A stretch of 64,000 bases of DNA, from contig NZ_JASTLC010000001.1 in assembly GCF_030499575.1 (NCBI RefSeq), positions 4,860,001 through 4,924,000 of the forward strand, read 5' to 3'. Origin of the DNA: Streptomyces sp. DG2A-72 (GTDB taxonomy: Bacteria > Actinomycetota > Actinomycetes > Streptomycetales > Streptomycetaceae). The notes under the pieces were generated by a model. It worked only from the letters and a program-made list of their open reading frames with translations. It searched no databases and had not been told where the DNA came from. Both the position numbers and the translations under genes were made by a program. This document shows positions 7,626-16,710 of this stretch, in pieces; position 1 is the stretch's first letter; each line of letters opens with the position of its first letter.

Positions 7626-10514
7626 GTGGCACGAGTCGTCGTACGAGAGCCGAGTACGGGCGCGAGGAGCGCACCGCCGCTGGCCCGGCAGGAAACATCC
7701 GCCTTCGTGAGGGAGCTGCTCGGCGCCGGCTGGGCGGCGGTGTTCCTGCCCGGTGAGCCCGCCCGCCTTGGGCGGCTGCTGCTGTGGAAGCCGACCGAGG
7801 CAGCAGCCGGAGACAGGATGGCGCCCACCGGCCTTGAGACCGAGGCGGTGGAGCTGGTCCTGCCGCACGGCCGCTCGGTCAGGCGGCGCAGGGTCGAGGG
7901 TTACGCGCTGCCTGTCGCCGTCGCTGTCTCCGCCCTGGCCAATGCGGAGCCGACGCATCCCTCCGGCGCCGCCTGGCAGGCCGCCACTCGCTTCGCGCTG
8001 CGGCTGCTCGCCGACGGCCGCCTCCACCCGGCCCTCACCCCCGCCGGTTACGACACCTGGCAGGTGGGTCCTTTTACCGCCGCCCAGCGCCGGACGCTGG
8101 ACGCCCTGGCCGCCGCCTTCCCGCCACACGCCCACTGCCTGCCCGAGCCTGGCCCTGCTCCGGTACGGATCGCCGAACCGGCTGCGCTGGTACGCCGGTT
8201 CTGCGACGCGGTCGCCGATGATCTGGTCCGTACGCCGGCCGCGCCGCTCGCCATGGGAGCGCTGCCGTACGCCTGGCGCGAGGCCCGCGCCGTGCCCGCC
8301 TTGCGTGAATGGGCCGAGGAGACCCAGGCGGCGCTCACCGCCGAGGTCAGTGTCTCCCTGCGCGTCGACGTACCCGAAGGACGCCGACGGCAGTTCCGGG
8401 CCGTCCTGCACCTGCACACCGCGGCGGACCCCGCGCTCGTCATCGAGGCCGCACGACTCTGGAGCGAGCCGGCCGAAGTGGAGCGGCTGCTCGGCCCACG
8501 CGCCGAGACCGAGACTCTTCTCGCCCTGCGCCGCGGCGCCCGCGCCTGGCCCCCGCTGCGGAGGCTGCTCAACGATGCCGCTCCCGATCAGCTCCGGTTG
8601 ACCGACGACGAAGCCTTCGATCTCCTTGGGGACGCCACGGACGCGCTGCGCGCGGCCGGTGTCGACGTGCACTGGCCGCGCGACCTGGTCAAGTCGCTCA
8701 CCGCGACCGCGGAGATCGGGCAGCGCACGGCCCCCGGTTCCGCCGCGGGCGGCCTGCTGGACACCGAGGCCCTCCTCGACTTCCGCTGGCAGGTCTCCCT
8801 TGGCGGCGAGCCGCTCACCGAGGCCGAGATGGATGCTCTCGCAGAGTCACGCCGTCCCCTCGTCCGGCTTCGTGACCAGTGGGTGGTCGCCGATCCGAAG
8901 CTGGTGGCCCGCGCCAAGCGCCGCCGGATGGAACCGCTCACCCCCATGGAGGCGTTGAGCGCCGCGCTGACCGGCGAGGCCGAGCGGGACGGTGACCGGG
9001 TCCCCTGCGCGGCGGTCGGTGCGCTCGGCGACTTGGTCGCTCGTATCCGCGACCCCGAGTCCCGCACCCCCGTGCCCCAGCCCGCCGCCCTCAAGGCCAC
9101 GTTGCGCGAGTACCAGAAGCGGGGCCTGGCCTGGCTGGCCGAGATGTGCGCACTCGGCCTCGGCGGCTGTCTCGCCGACGACATGGGCCTGGGCAAGACC
9201 ATCACCTTGCTCGCTCTGCATCTGCACCGCCAGAGCGACCCCACCACCGCGGGCCCCACCCTTGTCGTCTGCCCGGCCTCCCTGCTCGGCAACTGGCAGC
9301 GCGAGGCCGCCAGATTCGCACCGCTGACCCCCGTACGCCGCTACCACGGCGGTGACCGCCACCTCAAGGACCTGGTCGGCGACGAGATCGTCCTGGTCAC
9401 CTACGGAGTGCTGCGCCGCGACCGCGAAGTGCTTGCCGAGACGGCCTGGTCGCTGGTGGCCGCCGACGAGGCCCAGCACGTCAAGAACCCCTACGCCGTC
9501 ACCGCCCGCGAACTGCGTGCCCTGCCCGCCCGCGCCCGCGTCGCTCTCACCGGCACCCCCGTGGAGAACAACCTCTCCGAGCTGTGGGCACTGCTCGACT
9601 GGACCACCCCCGGGCTCCTCGGCTCACTCACCGCCTTCCGTGACCGGCATGCCCGCGCCATCGAGGCGGGCGAGGATCCCGAGGCAGCCGAGCGCCTGTC
9701 CCGTCTCGTACGTCCCTTCCTGTTGCGCCGCAAGAAGTCCGACCCCGGCATCGCGCCCGAACTGCCGCCCAAGACCGAGACCGACCACGTCGTCCCGCTG
9801 ACGGCCGAGCAGACCAGTCTGTACGAGGCACAGGTCCGCGAGACCATGGCGAAGATCGCGGAGTCGGAGGGCATCGCCCGACGCGGTCTGGTACTCAAGC
9901 TGCTCACCGCGCTGAAGCAGATCTGCAACCACCCCGCCCAGTATTTGAAAGAGCACAGCCTGCGCCAGTCCACTCCCCTGCGGGGCCGCTCCGGAAAGCT
10001 CGACCTGCTCGACGAACTTCTCGACACCATCACCGCCGAAGGCGAATCCATGCTGGTCTTCACGCAGTACAAACAGATGGCGGCTCTGCTGGAGAAGCAT
10101 CTCGCCGAGCGCGGCATCCCCACTCTCTTCCTGCACGGTGCCACCCCCGTCGCGCGGCGCGAGGAGATGGTGGACCGCTTCGAGCGCGGTGAAGCGCCCG
10201 TGTTCCTGCTGTCGTTGAAGGCGGCGGGCACCGGACTCAATCTCACCCGCGCCACTCACGTCGTGCACTACGACCGCTGGTGGAACCCGGCCGTCGAGGA
10301 CCAGGCCACCGACCGCGCCTACCGCATCGGCCAGGACAAACCCGTCCAGGTACACAAGCTCCTCGCGGAGGGAACCGTGGAGGACAAGGTAGCGAAGCTG
10401 CTCGAAGCCAAGCGCGCCCTCGCCGACGCCGTCGTCGGCTCCGGCGAGGCAGCCCTGACCGAACTGTCCGACGCCGACCTCGCCGAACTCGTCGCCCTGG
10501 GAAGGCAGTCATGA
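7626..10514 (+). CDS. SNF2-family DEAD/DEAH helicase (bacterial Rad54/HepA-type ATPase)
   Basis: A 962-residue protein with a GTG start and GGAAGAGA upstream. The N-terminal half is the SNF2-associated domain found in actinobacteria. Motor motifs are intact: motif I DDMGLGKT (about residue 518), II ADEAQHVKNP, III LTGTPVENNLSELWALLDW, V/VI GTGLNLTRATHVVHYDRWWNP and ATDRAYRIGQ. Such enzymes translocate on duplex DNA and move bound proteins. The stop overlaps the next start (ATGA), and the SWIM partner is a constant companion in Streptomyces, which suggests a common complex. Confidence 0.93.
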   Translation: MARVVVREPSTGARSAPPLARQETSAFVRELLGAGWAAVFLPGEPARLGRLLLWKPTEAAAGDRMAPTGLETEAVELVLPHGRSVRRRRVEGYALPVAVAVSALANAEPTHPSGAAWQAATRFALRLLADGRLHPALTPAGYDTWQVGPFTAAQRRTLDALAAAFPPHAHCLPEPGPAPVRIAEPAALVRRFCDAVADDLVRTPAAPLAMGALPYAWREARAVPALREWAEETQAALTAEVSVSLRVDVPEGRRRQFRAVLHLHTAADPALVIEAARLWSEPAEVERLLGPRAETETLLALRRGARAWPPLRRLLNDAAPDQLRLTDDEAFDLLGDATDALRAAGVDVHWPRDLVKSLTATAEIGQRTAPGSAAGGLLDTEALLDFRWQVSLGGEPLTEAEMDALAESRRPLVRLRDQWVVADPKLVARAKRRRMEPLTPMEALSAALTGEAERDGDRVPCAAVGALGDLVARIRDPESRTPVPQPAALKATLREYQKRGLAWLAEMCALGLGGCLADDMGLGKTITLLALHLHRQSDPTTAGPTLVVCPASLLGNWQREAARFAPLTPVRRYHGGDRHLKDLVGDEIVLVTYGVLRRDREVLAETAWSLVAADEAQHVKNPYAVTARELRALPARARVALTGTPVENNLSELWALLDWTTPGLLGSLTAFRDRHARAIEAGEDPEAAERLSRLVRPFLLRRKKSDPGIAPELPPKTETDHVVPLTAEQTSLYEAQVRETMAKIAESEGIARRGLVLKLLTALKQICNHPAQYLKEHSLRQSTPLRGRSGKLDLLDELLDTITAEGESMLVFTQYKQMAALLEKHLAERGIPTLFLHGATPVARREEMVDRFERGEAPVFLLSLKAAGTGLNLTRATHVVHYDRWWNPAVEDQATDRAYRIGQDKPVQVHKLLAEGTVEDKVAKLLEAKRALADAVVGSGEAALTELSDADLAELVALGRQS

Positions 10515-11746
10515 GCCCCGCTGTCCCCGGCCCGCGCCGTGCGCCCGCCCGCGGCAAGCGAGCCTTCGCCGCGACCTGGTGGGGCCAGGCATGGGTGGCC
10601 GCCCTGGAGGACTCCACCCTGGACGCCGGACGGCTCTCACGCGGACGCACCTACGCCCGCAAGGGCATGGTCGGCCCGGTCACCATCACTCCGGGCCAGG
10701 TCAATGCCGCTGTCCAGGGCAGCCGCCCGCGCCCGTACCGCTCCTCAGTCCACCTGCCCGTCCTCACCGATCCTCAGTGGGACACCCTGCTCGACACGAT
10801 CGCGGCCCGCGCCGGACATCTCGCAGCCCTTCTCGACGACGAGATGCCCGCCGAACTCGTGGACGACGCCCGGCACGCAGGCGTCCCACTGCTCCCACTG
10901 CCCACCGAGCTCGATCCGGAGTGCTCCTGCCCCGACTGGGGATACCCCTGCAAGCACGCAGCCGCGCTCTGCTACGCCATCGCCGCCACCATCGACACCG
11001 ACCCATTCGTGCTCTTCGCGCTGCGCGGCCGCGGTCGCGAGGAGGTCTTCGCCCAGCTGCGCGCACTCCGTACGGCAGCACAGGAGACCGCCGCCCCACC
11101 GGCACCGGCCGGCATCCCGGCCGCCGCCGCGTACGCCCACTGGGCCGAAGAGCCCCCCGAACTGCCCGAACTCCCGGAACCCGCCGCCCACACCACAGCA
11201 CTGCCCGTCGCCCCGCCACCTGGCACCGGCCTGGCCGCCGCGGACCTGGAACGCCTCATGGCCGACGCCACCGCGCGCGCCGCCCGGCTCCTCGCGGGCG
11301 ACACCGCCGACCTGCACCTGACCCAGCACCAGGACGCCGTCCGCATCGCCGCAAGCAACCCCGGACCCGAGTGGTTCCACCACCTCATCCAGAACACCAA
11401 CACCAAACCCAGTGCCTTCGCACGCCTCACCCGCGCCTGGCGCCACGACGGTCTCACGGGCATCACCGTCGCCGAACAGCCCTACGCCCCCGACCCGACG
11501 GTGATGAAGGCCGCCCGCAGCGCCCTGGACGCGGCCCTCGCCGAGATGACCGACTCCCCCACACACCGCAGAACCTGGCGCAACCGCCTCACCCTCACCC
11601 ACCACGGCATCCAGCTGCGTCTGGGCCCCGACGCCCGCTGGTACCCCTACCTCCAGGACGACAACGGCGAATGGTGGCCCGCCGCACCAGCCGACAGTGA
11701 CCCGGTCACCGCGCTCACCACGGCCTGGTCGCAGAACGGGGAGTAG
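10511..11746 (+). CDS. SWIM zinc-finger protein, SNF2 partner
   Basis: A 411-residue protein. The SWIM motif reads CSCPDWGYPCKHAAALCY (CxC...CxH, about residues 140-157), a zinc site for nucleic-acid or protein binding. It begins with TWWGQAWVAALED, typical of the SWIM proteins paired with SNF2 ATPases. Proline- and glutamate-rich linkers separate it from a C-terminal domain with WRNRLTLTHHGIQLRLG. Translationally coupled to the SNF2 gene; probably a specificity or regulatory subunit. Confidence 0.88.
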   Translation: MSPAVPGPRRAPARGKRAFAATWWGQAWVAALEDSTLDAGRLSRGRTYARKGMVGPVTITPGQVNAAVQGSRPRPYRSSVHLPVLTDPQWDTLLDTIAARAGHLAALLDDEMPAELVDDARHAGVPLLPLPTELDPECSCPDWGYPCKHAAALCYAIAATIDTDPFVLFALRGRGREEVFAQLRALRTAAQETAAPPAPAGIPAAAAYAHWAEEPPELPELPEPAAHTTALPVAPPPGTGLAAADLERLMADATARAARLLAGDTADLHLTQHQDAVRIAASNPGPEWFHHLIQNTNTKPSAFARLTRAWRHDGLTGITVAEQPYAPDPTVMKAARSALDAALAEMTDSPTHRRTWRNRLTLTHHGIQLRLGPDARWYPYLQDDNGEWWPAAPADSDPVTALTTAWSQNGE

Positions 11747-11924
11747 GGAGTCGATTCCCCGCTGACCAGAAACCACGAGCAGAAGCTGGACACACTCACG
11801 CTGCTCCCACTTCCGTGGTTGCAGTTCTGGTTGCATTCACCGGCGTACAGCACCGTTCAGAACCCCCGCCCGGACCAGCGGCCCCGCAGGCCAGGACGTT
11901 GCCGTATGCCCCAGAATCCCCAGA

Positions 11925-11980
11925 CGAACATCTGGAAAGCGTGTTGGGGGCAACCCCTCACGAGTTCGAATCTCGTATCC
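11925..11980 (+). other. tRNA-Ser(GGA) 3' half, att-like copy 3
   Basis: CGAACATCTGGAAAGCGTG then the same variable arm and T-arm as copies 1 and 2. Identity stops inside the acceptor strand: ATCC runs into GCGATCTG, so the last acceptor bases and terminator are missing. About 110 bases upstream (11817-11841) are the TGGTTGCA direct repeats. The junction base is where minus-strand integrase-like sequence begins. Confidence 0.8.
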
Positions 11981-12449
11981 GCGATCTGATCGATGACGCG
12001 GGCCGGGACACCGGGCAGCATGAGCACGGTGGCGGCCGTGTGCCGGGCGTTCCGGACCCCCGCGTCTTCCAGCAGCAGCTTCCAGTCGTGATCTCACGCC
12101 GGACCTGCACCTTGGCCGGGCAGTACCCCGTCTTCCGGCCGCACGGCGAGGCTTCCGGGCACCCGTGCTCGTACCTGGGACGCAGACGGTTCCGGCGCAG
12201 CTTCAGGTACTCGTTGGCGAGGTCGGCGTCAGCCCAGCGCAGTCCGAGCGTCTCGCCCTGCCGCACTTCGGGCACCGGCGGCGGTTTTGAGAAGTTCTGC
12301 AACGGTGAGAGCCGACATCTCCGACGAAGGCCCGCCCATGGCGCGTGGCCAGGCGCCTGGTGATGCGCTCCAGGACCGGCCCGATGTCCCGCAGCGCAGG
12401 GGTCGTGGGGCCGAACCGCCTTCGCTCGTCCATGAGCGGGCCCCTTCAA
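11981..12449 (-). pseudogene. Tyrosine integrase remnant
   Basis: On the minus strand one frame gives RQGETLGLRWADADL...LRRNRLRPRYEHGC, the mid catalytic region of Streptomyces tyrosine integrases. Another frame gives DWKLLLEDAGVRNARHTAAT followed by VLMLPGVPARVIDQI, the C-terminal catalytic region (H-x-x-R-like ARHTAAT). An internal deletion and frameshift separate them, the N-terminal arm-binding domain is missing, and the last codons run into the tRNA-Ser fragment. This is the dead recombinase of one of the elements. Confidence 0.7.
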
Positions 12450-12482
12450 GCCGAAGCAAGGAACCTCTCCCCGCCTCGCATC

Positions 12483-12498
12483 ATAGATGTATGTCTAT
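12483..12498. promoter_or_regulatory. ArsR-type operator upstream of arsR (12600)
   Basis: ATAGA-TGTATG-TCTAT, a near-perfect palindrome about 100 bases before the arsR start, followed by TTCTTGAAC. Related sequences stand before the pstS-like, arsR and flavoprotein genes further right. Confidence 0.55.
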
Positions 12499-12599
12499 TT
12501 CTTGAACAGCCTGGAGCGAGGGTGAACCGTGGGTGAACAGCCATGGGACAGGACCATTGAGCACCCGGGGAACATCTGAACGACACTTATGGTGGATTG

Positions 12600-13007
12600 A
12601 TGGCTATCTCTGCGTATGACGCGGCACCGGAGGCAGCGACCGGCGAGTCCGAGGCATGCGCTCCCTCGCTGTCGTGCCTGCTGATCGACCGCGACGAGGC
12701 CGAACGGCTCGCCGTCATGCTGAAGGCCATCGCCGACCCGACCCGGCTGCAACTGCTGCGGCTCATCGAGCGCGCGCCCGCCGGTGAGGCGTGCGTGTGC
12801 GATCTGACCGAGTGCTTGGGACTGCGGCAGCCGACCATCAGCCATCACCTGAAGGTGATGACCGAGGCCGGTCTGCTCAACCGGGACCGGCGTGGCACCT
12901 GGGTCTGGTACTCGGTGGACCCCGCCGGACTGCACCGGGTGCGCGAGATCCTGAAACCCGCGAGGCCCATTCCCACCCCCACCCCCACCCCCGTGCCTGC
13001 CGCCTGA
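12600..13007 (+). CDS. arsR: ArsR-family metalloregulator
   Basis: A 135-residue winged-helix repressor. ADPTRLQLLRLI, the metal-site motif ACVCDLTE on the first recognition segment, QPTISHHLKVMTEAGLL (recognition helix) and GTWVWYSVDP (wing) are all present. The CxC pair fits As(III)/Sb(III) sensing: binding releases the operator. Start ATG at 12600; a TTG one codon earlier is possible. The tail is a PTPTPTP repeat. It is convergent with the flavoprotein gene at 13024. Confidence 0.9.
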   Translation: MAISAYDAAPEAATGESEACAPSLSCLLIDRDEAERLAVMLKAIADPTRLQLLRLIERAPAGEACVCDLTECLGLRQPTISHHLKVMTEAGLLNRDRRGTWVWYSVDPAGLHRVREILKPARPIPTPTPTPVPAA

Positions 13008-13023
13008 CGGTATCCGTACGAGG

Positions 13024-14457
13024 TCAGAAGGCGCCCAGCATCCTGCGCTGCACGCCGAGGTGGTGTTCGTTCATCCACGCCTGCGCCGCGACCTGAACCG
13101 CGTCCCACGGGGAGCCCAGCGGAGGCGTGTAGGACAGGTCGAGGTCGCTGATGTCGTCCACGCTCATGCCGTGGAAGAGCGCGGTCGCGTACGTGTCGAC
13201 CCGCTTGGCGACCTCCGCGCCGAGGCGGCCGACCAGCTGAGCGCCCAGCAGCAGCCCGCTGTCGGCGTCTGCGGTGACGCGGATCGCGATCGGGGTGGCG
13301 CCCGGGTAGTACGCCTTGTGATCGTCGGGACGGCTCGCAGTGGTGGCCGGAGTCCAGCCCCGCCCCGCGGCCGGCGCCTCGTGTTCGCGCAGCCCGGTCC
13401 GGGCCGCAACCACATCGAAGATCTTCACGACCTGGGTGCCCAGGCTGCCCGCGAAGCGGCGGTGGCCACCCAGCGCGTTCTCCCCGGCGATCCGCCCCTG
13501 CTTGTGGGCGGTGGTGCCCAGCGGCAGCCATGTGGGGCCCAGTTGGCGGTGGTGGGTGACGACGCAGTCCCCGGCCGCGTACACGTCGGGCAGTGAGGTG
13601 CGCATGTACTCGTCGACCGCGATCGCACCCTTGACGCCGAGCTGGGCCCCGGCGGAGGCGGCGAGCGTGGTGTCGGGGCGTACGCCGACGACGACCAGGA
13701 CGAGGGCGGTGTCACACGTGACGGTGCTGCCGTTGGACTGGGTGGCGTGGACGCGGAGCAGGTCGCCGGAGGGGGCGCGGGTGATCGCGGAGACCTGGGT
13801 GCCGGTGATGACGTCGACGCCGTGGGAGTCGAGCTCGGTGCGGACGAGGGCGCCCAGTTCCGGGTCGACGGTGGGCAGCACCTCGGGCAGGGCCTCGATC
13901 TGTATGACGTGCATTCCCCTGGTGGTCAGGGCCTCCGCCATCTCCAGGCCGATGTACCCGGCGCCGATGACGACGGCCGACTCGGGGCGCTGCTCGGCGA
14001 GGGTCCGCATGACAGCGAAGGTGTCGCCCATGCTGTGCAGCAGGTGCACACCGTCGGCCGGACCGAGCGCGTCGGGTCCGGTGAGGCCCTCGATGGGCGG
14101 GCGGACGCTGACGGCGCCGGTGCCCACGATCAGTGCGTCGTACGGCAGTTCCTCGGTGCGCCCGTCGGCGTCGCGCGCGGCCAGCCGCTTGCCGGGCACG
14201 TCGATGGCCGTGGCGAGCGTGTCGGTGCGGACCTGCATGCCGGTGGCCTTGAGGTCTGCGAGCGTGCGGTGGGCGAGGTCGCTCCAGTGCCCGACCTCAC
14301 CGGAGACGTAGTAGGGGATGCCGCAGATGGAGAAGTTGGGATAGGCATCGGCCACGACCACGGTGACCTCGCTGTCGGGATCCAGCTCGCGGGCGCGTAG
14401 TGCGGCGCTGATGCCGGCGTCGCTGCCGCCGACGGCGACGATGCGCTTGCTGGCCAC
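13024..14457 (-). CDS. CoA-disulfide reductase-like FAD/NAD(P) oxidoreductase
   Basis: A 477-residue protein with GTG start behind CGGAGG. FAD site VAVGGSDAGISAALRARE, NAD site VVIGAGYIGLEMAEAL and second FAD motif VYAAGDCVV are present. NFSICGIPYYVSGEV carries the single redox Cys of CoA-disulfide reductases/NADH oxidases rather than a CxxxxC pair. It ends the arsC-trxB-trxA operon, so a role in thiol supply or reduction for arsenate detoxification is inferred. Substrate not determined. Confidence 0.85.
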   Translation of the reverse strand: MASKRIVAVGGSDAGISAALRARELDPDSEVTVVVADAYPNFSICGIPYYVSGEVGHWSDLAHRTLADLKATGMQVRTDTLATAIDVPGKRLAARDADGRTEELPYDALIVGTGAVSVRPPIEGLTGPDALGPADGVHLLHSMGDTFAVMRTLAEQRPESAVVIGAGYIGLEMAEALTTRGMHVIQIEALPEVLPTVDPELGALVRTELDSHGVDVITGTQVSAITRAPSGDLLRVHATQSNGSTVTCDTALVLVVVGVRPDTTLAASAGAQLGVKGAIAVDEYMRTSLPDVYAAGDCVVTHHRQLGPTWLPLGTTAHKQGRIAGENALGGHRRFAGSLGTQVVKIFDVVAARTGLREHEAPAAGRGWTPATTASRPDDHKAYYPGATPIAIRVTADADSGLLLGAQLVGRLGAEVAKRVDTYATALFHGMSVDDISDLDLSYTPPLGSPWDAVQVAAQAWMNEHHLGVQRRMLGAF

Positions 14458-14523
14458 CGGGACCTCCGTATGAGAAAGGGGGTGGGAGCGGTGGAGGCGC
14501 CAGGCACCCCCACCCGTGGCGCG

Positions 14524-14847
14524 TCAGCCGAGGTGGTCGGCGAGTTCGCGCTCCAGGGCGGCCTTGGGCTTGGCGCCCACAATGGTCTGCACGACCTCGC
14601 CACCCTTGTAGACGTTCATGGTCGGGATGGACATCACGCCGTACTGGGCGGCGATGGCCGGGTTCTCGTCGATGTCGAGCTTGACGATCTCGATCTTGTC
14701 GCCGTGCTCGGCGGCGATCGCCTCCAGGGAGGGGGCGAGCTGGCGGCACGGGCCGCACCAGGCGGCCCAGAAGTCGACCAGGACCGGCTTGTCGCTCTTG
14801 AGGACCTCCTGCTCGAAGGAGTCCTTGGTCACGTTCTTGAGAGCCAT
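14524..14847 (-). CDS. trxA: Thioredoxin
   Basis: A 107-residue thioredoxin with the active site WCGPCRQLAPSLE, preceded by VLVDFWAAW, and the cis-Pro segment MSIPTMNVYKGG. Start at 14847 behind AGGAGAA. It lies in the minus-strand operon between trxB and the oxidoreductase and should return electrons from TrxB to ArsC. Confidence 0.95.
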   Translation of the reverse strand: MALKNVTKDSFEQEVLKSDKPVLVDFWAAWCGPCRQLAPSLEAIAAEHGDKIEIVKLDIDENPAIAAQYGVMSIPTMNVYKGGEVVQTIVGAKPKAALERELADHLG

Positions 14848-14874
14848 GGGGTGTTCTCCTGCGTGGGTGGGGCG

Positions 14875-15879
14875 TCAGACGCCGACCGTGACCGGCTCGT
14901 CGTCATCGGCTTGGTTCGCCCTGGCGCCGGTGTCGCTCAGGGCGGCCAGGTATCGCTCCGCGTCGAGAGCCGCCGCGCAGCCGCCGGCAGCCGCGGTGAT
15001 GGCCTGGCGGTAGGTGTGGTCGACGACGTCGCCCGCGGCGAAGACGCCGGGGACGTTCGTACGGGTCGAGGGCGAGTCGACCTTCAGGTAACCCTCGTCG
15101 TCCAGGTCCAGCTGGCCCTTGAACAGCTCGGTGCGCGGGTCGTGGCCGATCGCGATGAACAAGCCCGTCACGTCCAGGTCGCGGGTCTTGTCGGCGAAGA
15201 CGTCGCGGAGCACGACTCCGGCGAGCTTGCCGTCCTGCTCCTTGATCTCCGCGATCTCGCTGTCGAAGGCGAAGGAGATCTTGTCGTCGGCGAAGGCGCG
15301 GTTCTGCATGACCTGGGAGGCGCGCAGCGTCGAGCGCCGGTGGACGACAGTGACCGAGCGGGCGAAGCGGGTGAGGAAGGTCGCCTCCTCCATCGCGGTG
15401 TCGCCGCCGCCGACCACGACGATGTCCCGGTCCCGGAAGAAGAAGCCGTCGCAGGTCGCGCACCAGGACACGCCCCGGCCGGACAGCTCGTCCTCGCGCG
15501 GCAGGCCGAGCTTGCGGTAGCCGGACCCGGTCGCGACGATCACCGTCCTGGCCCGGTGTACGGTCCCGGCGGTGTCCGTGACGGTCTTGATGTCGCCGGT
15601 GAGGTCGACCTCGACGATGTCGTCGTCGACCATCTCCGCGCCGAAGCGTTCGGCCTGGGCCCGCATGTTCTCCATGAGGACCGGGCCGTCGACGCCCTCG
15701 GGGAAGCCGGGAAAGTTCTCGACTTCGGTGGTCGTGGTCAGCGCCCCGCCGACGAAGATCGCGCCGCCGAAGACGAGCGGCCTCAGCTCGGCGCGGGCGG
15801 TGTAGAGGGCGGCGGTGTATCCGGCGGGGCCGGAACCGATGACGATGACGTTCCGTATCTCGTCCTCGGCGGCGCTCAT
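14875..15879 (-). CDS. trxB: Thioredoxin reductase (ArsT/TrxB)
   Basis: A 334-residue low-Mr thioredoxin reductase: FAD motif VIVIGSGPAGYTAALYTA, redox WCATCDGFFF, NADPH motif VVVGGGDTAMEEATFL and FAIGHDPRTELF/GVFAAGDVVDH at the end. The frame stays open upstream, but the ATG at 15879 overlaps the arsC stop (ATGA) and begins the conserved protein. In the published Streptomyces arsRBOCT clusters this gene is called arsT; it recycles thioredoxin for ArsC. Confidence 0.94.
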   Translation of the reverse strand: MSAAEDEIRNVIVIGSGPAGYTAALYTARAELRPLVFGGAIFVGGALTTTTEVENFPGFPEGVDGPVLMENMRAQAERFGAEMVDDDIVEVDLTGDIKTVTDTAGTVHRARTVIVATGSGYRKLGLPREDELSGRGVSWCATCDGFFFRDRDIVVVGGGDTAMEEATFLTRFARSVTVVHRRSTLRASQVMQNRAFADDKISFAFDSEIAEIKEQDGKLAGVVLRDVFADKTRDLDVTGLFIAIGHDPRTELFKGQLDLDDEGYLKVDSPSTRTNVPGVFAAGDVVDHTYRQAITAAAGGCAAALDAERYLAALSDTGARANQADDDEPVTVGV

Positions 15880-16289
15880 GCGGTCTTCTCCGGGGCGATC
15901 TCCTCGATCAGGTCCTCGACCAGCTTCTTGATCTCGTCGCGGATCGGACGCACGGCATCGACGCCCTGTCCGGCCGGGTCCTCCAGCTGCCAGTCCAGGT
16001 ACCGCTTGCCGGGGAAGACGGGGCAGGTGTCCCCGCAGCCCATGGTGATGCAGACGTCGGACTCCTTGACCGCGTCCACGGTCAGCATCTTCGGCACCTC
16101 GGCAGAGATGTCGATGCCGACCTCGCGCATGGCCTCGACGGCGGCCGGGTTGACGTTCTCGCCCGGGTTGGAACCCGCCGAGCGGACCTCGACGCGGTCT
16201 CCCGCCAGGTGGGTCAGCCACGCGGCGGCCATCTGGGAACGGCCGGCGTTGTGGACACAGACGAACAGCACGGACGGCTTGTCGGACAT
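15876..16289 (-). CDS. arsC: Thioredoxin-coupled arsenate reductase
   Basis: A 137-residue low-Mr phosphatase-fold ArsC. The P-loop is Cys11-V-H-N-A-G-R17-S and the relay cysteines lie in VCITMGCGDTCPVFPGK (Cys80, Cys85, Cys89). It reduces arsenate to arsenite, ending with a disulfide that thioredoxin resolves, consistent with trxB and trxA downstream. The ATG at 16289 is preferred to a TTG one codon earlier. First gene of the minus-strand operon, divergent from arsR (16402). Confidence 0.94.
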   Translation of the reverse strand: MSDKPSVLFVCVHNAGRSQMAAAWLTHLAGDRVEVRSAGSNPGENVNPAAVEAMREVGIDISAEVPKMLTVDAVKESDVCITMGCGDTCPVFPGKRYLDWQLEDPAGQGVDAVRPIRDEIKKLVEDLIEEIAPEKTA

Positions 16290-16350
16290 CAAAGGTCTCT
16301 CTTGTCTCGCAACAGGGACGGGAGCTGCCCCACATCAGAACGGGTGGGAT

Positions 16351-16388
16351 CACATCAGCACCCGATGGTGTCAGCCACCACTGATGTG
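16351..16388. promoter_or_regulatory. Divergent arsC/arsR operator region
   Basis: CACATCAG at 16351 and its complement CTGATGTG at 16381-16388 form a 38-base inverted repeat, with a further CACATCAG at 16331. It lies between the divergent arsC and arsR starts and 14 bases before the arsR ATG, so one ArsR dimer site could control both operons. This sequence differs from the operators at 20-21 kb. Confidence 0.55.
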
Positions 16389-16401
16389 AGAGTATCAGCC
16401 C

Positions 16402-16710
16402 ATGAAGACGTCAGTCGACACTGACCTGATCCGGGTTCTGGCCGACCCGCTCAGGCTCCAGATCGTGACCCTGCTCGCCAAAGAGACGCTGTGCACCACC
16501 CACCTGGTGGAGGAGACCGGCGCCCGCCAGACCAACCTCTCCAACCACCTGAGAGTCCTGCGCGAGGCCGGGGTCGTCGAGACCGAGCCGTGCGGCCGGT
16601 ACACCTACTACAAGGTGCGCCCCGACGTCGTCGCCCGGCTCGCCGGTCAGTTCGCCGACCTGGCCGAGTCCGCTCGTACCGCCGCCGACAACAAGAGGGC
16701 CTGCCCGTGA
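16402..16710 (+). CDS. arsR: ArsR-family repressor of the arsB/arsO operon
   Basis: A 102-residue winged-helix protein: VLADPLRLQIVTLLAKETLCTTHLVEE, recognition helix ARQTNLSNHLRVLREAGVV and wing GRYTYYKV. Cysteines are in ETLCTTH, TEPCGRY and the C-terminal RACP, so the As site differs from that of the 12600 paralogue. Its TGA overlaps the GTG of acr3. Confidence 0.9.
   Translation: MKTSVDTDLIRVLADPLRLQIVTLLAKETLCTTHLVEETGARQTNLSNHLRVLREAGVVETEPCGRYTYYKVRPDVVARLAGQFADLAESARTAADNKRACP

Noticed and set aside
1785..11980. Functional tRNA-Ser genes at the three tRNA-like sites
   Set aside because: All three lack the 5' half, D-arm and paired anticodon stem; only 3' halves exist.
14470..16389. 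Long plus-strand open frame opposite trxA-trxB-arsC
   Set aside because: Its translation is low-complexity and matches nothing; the minus strand carries three clear genes over the same bases.
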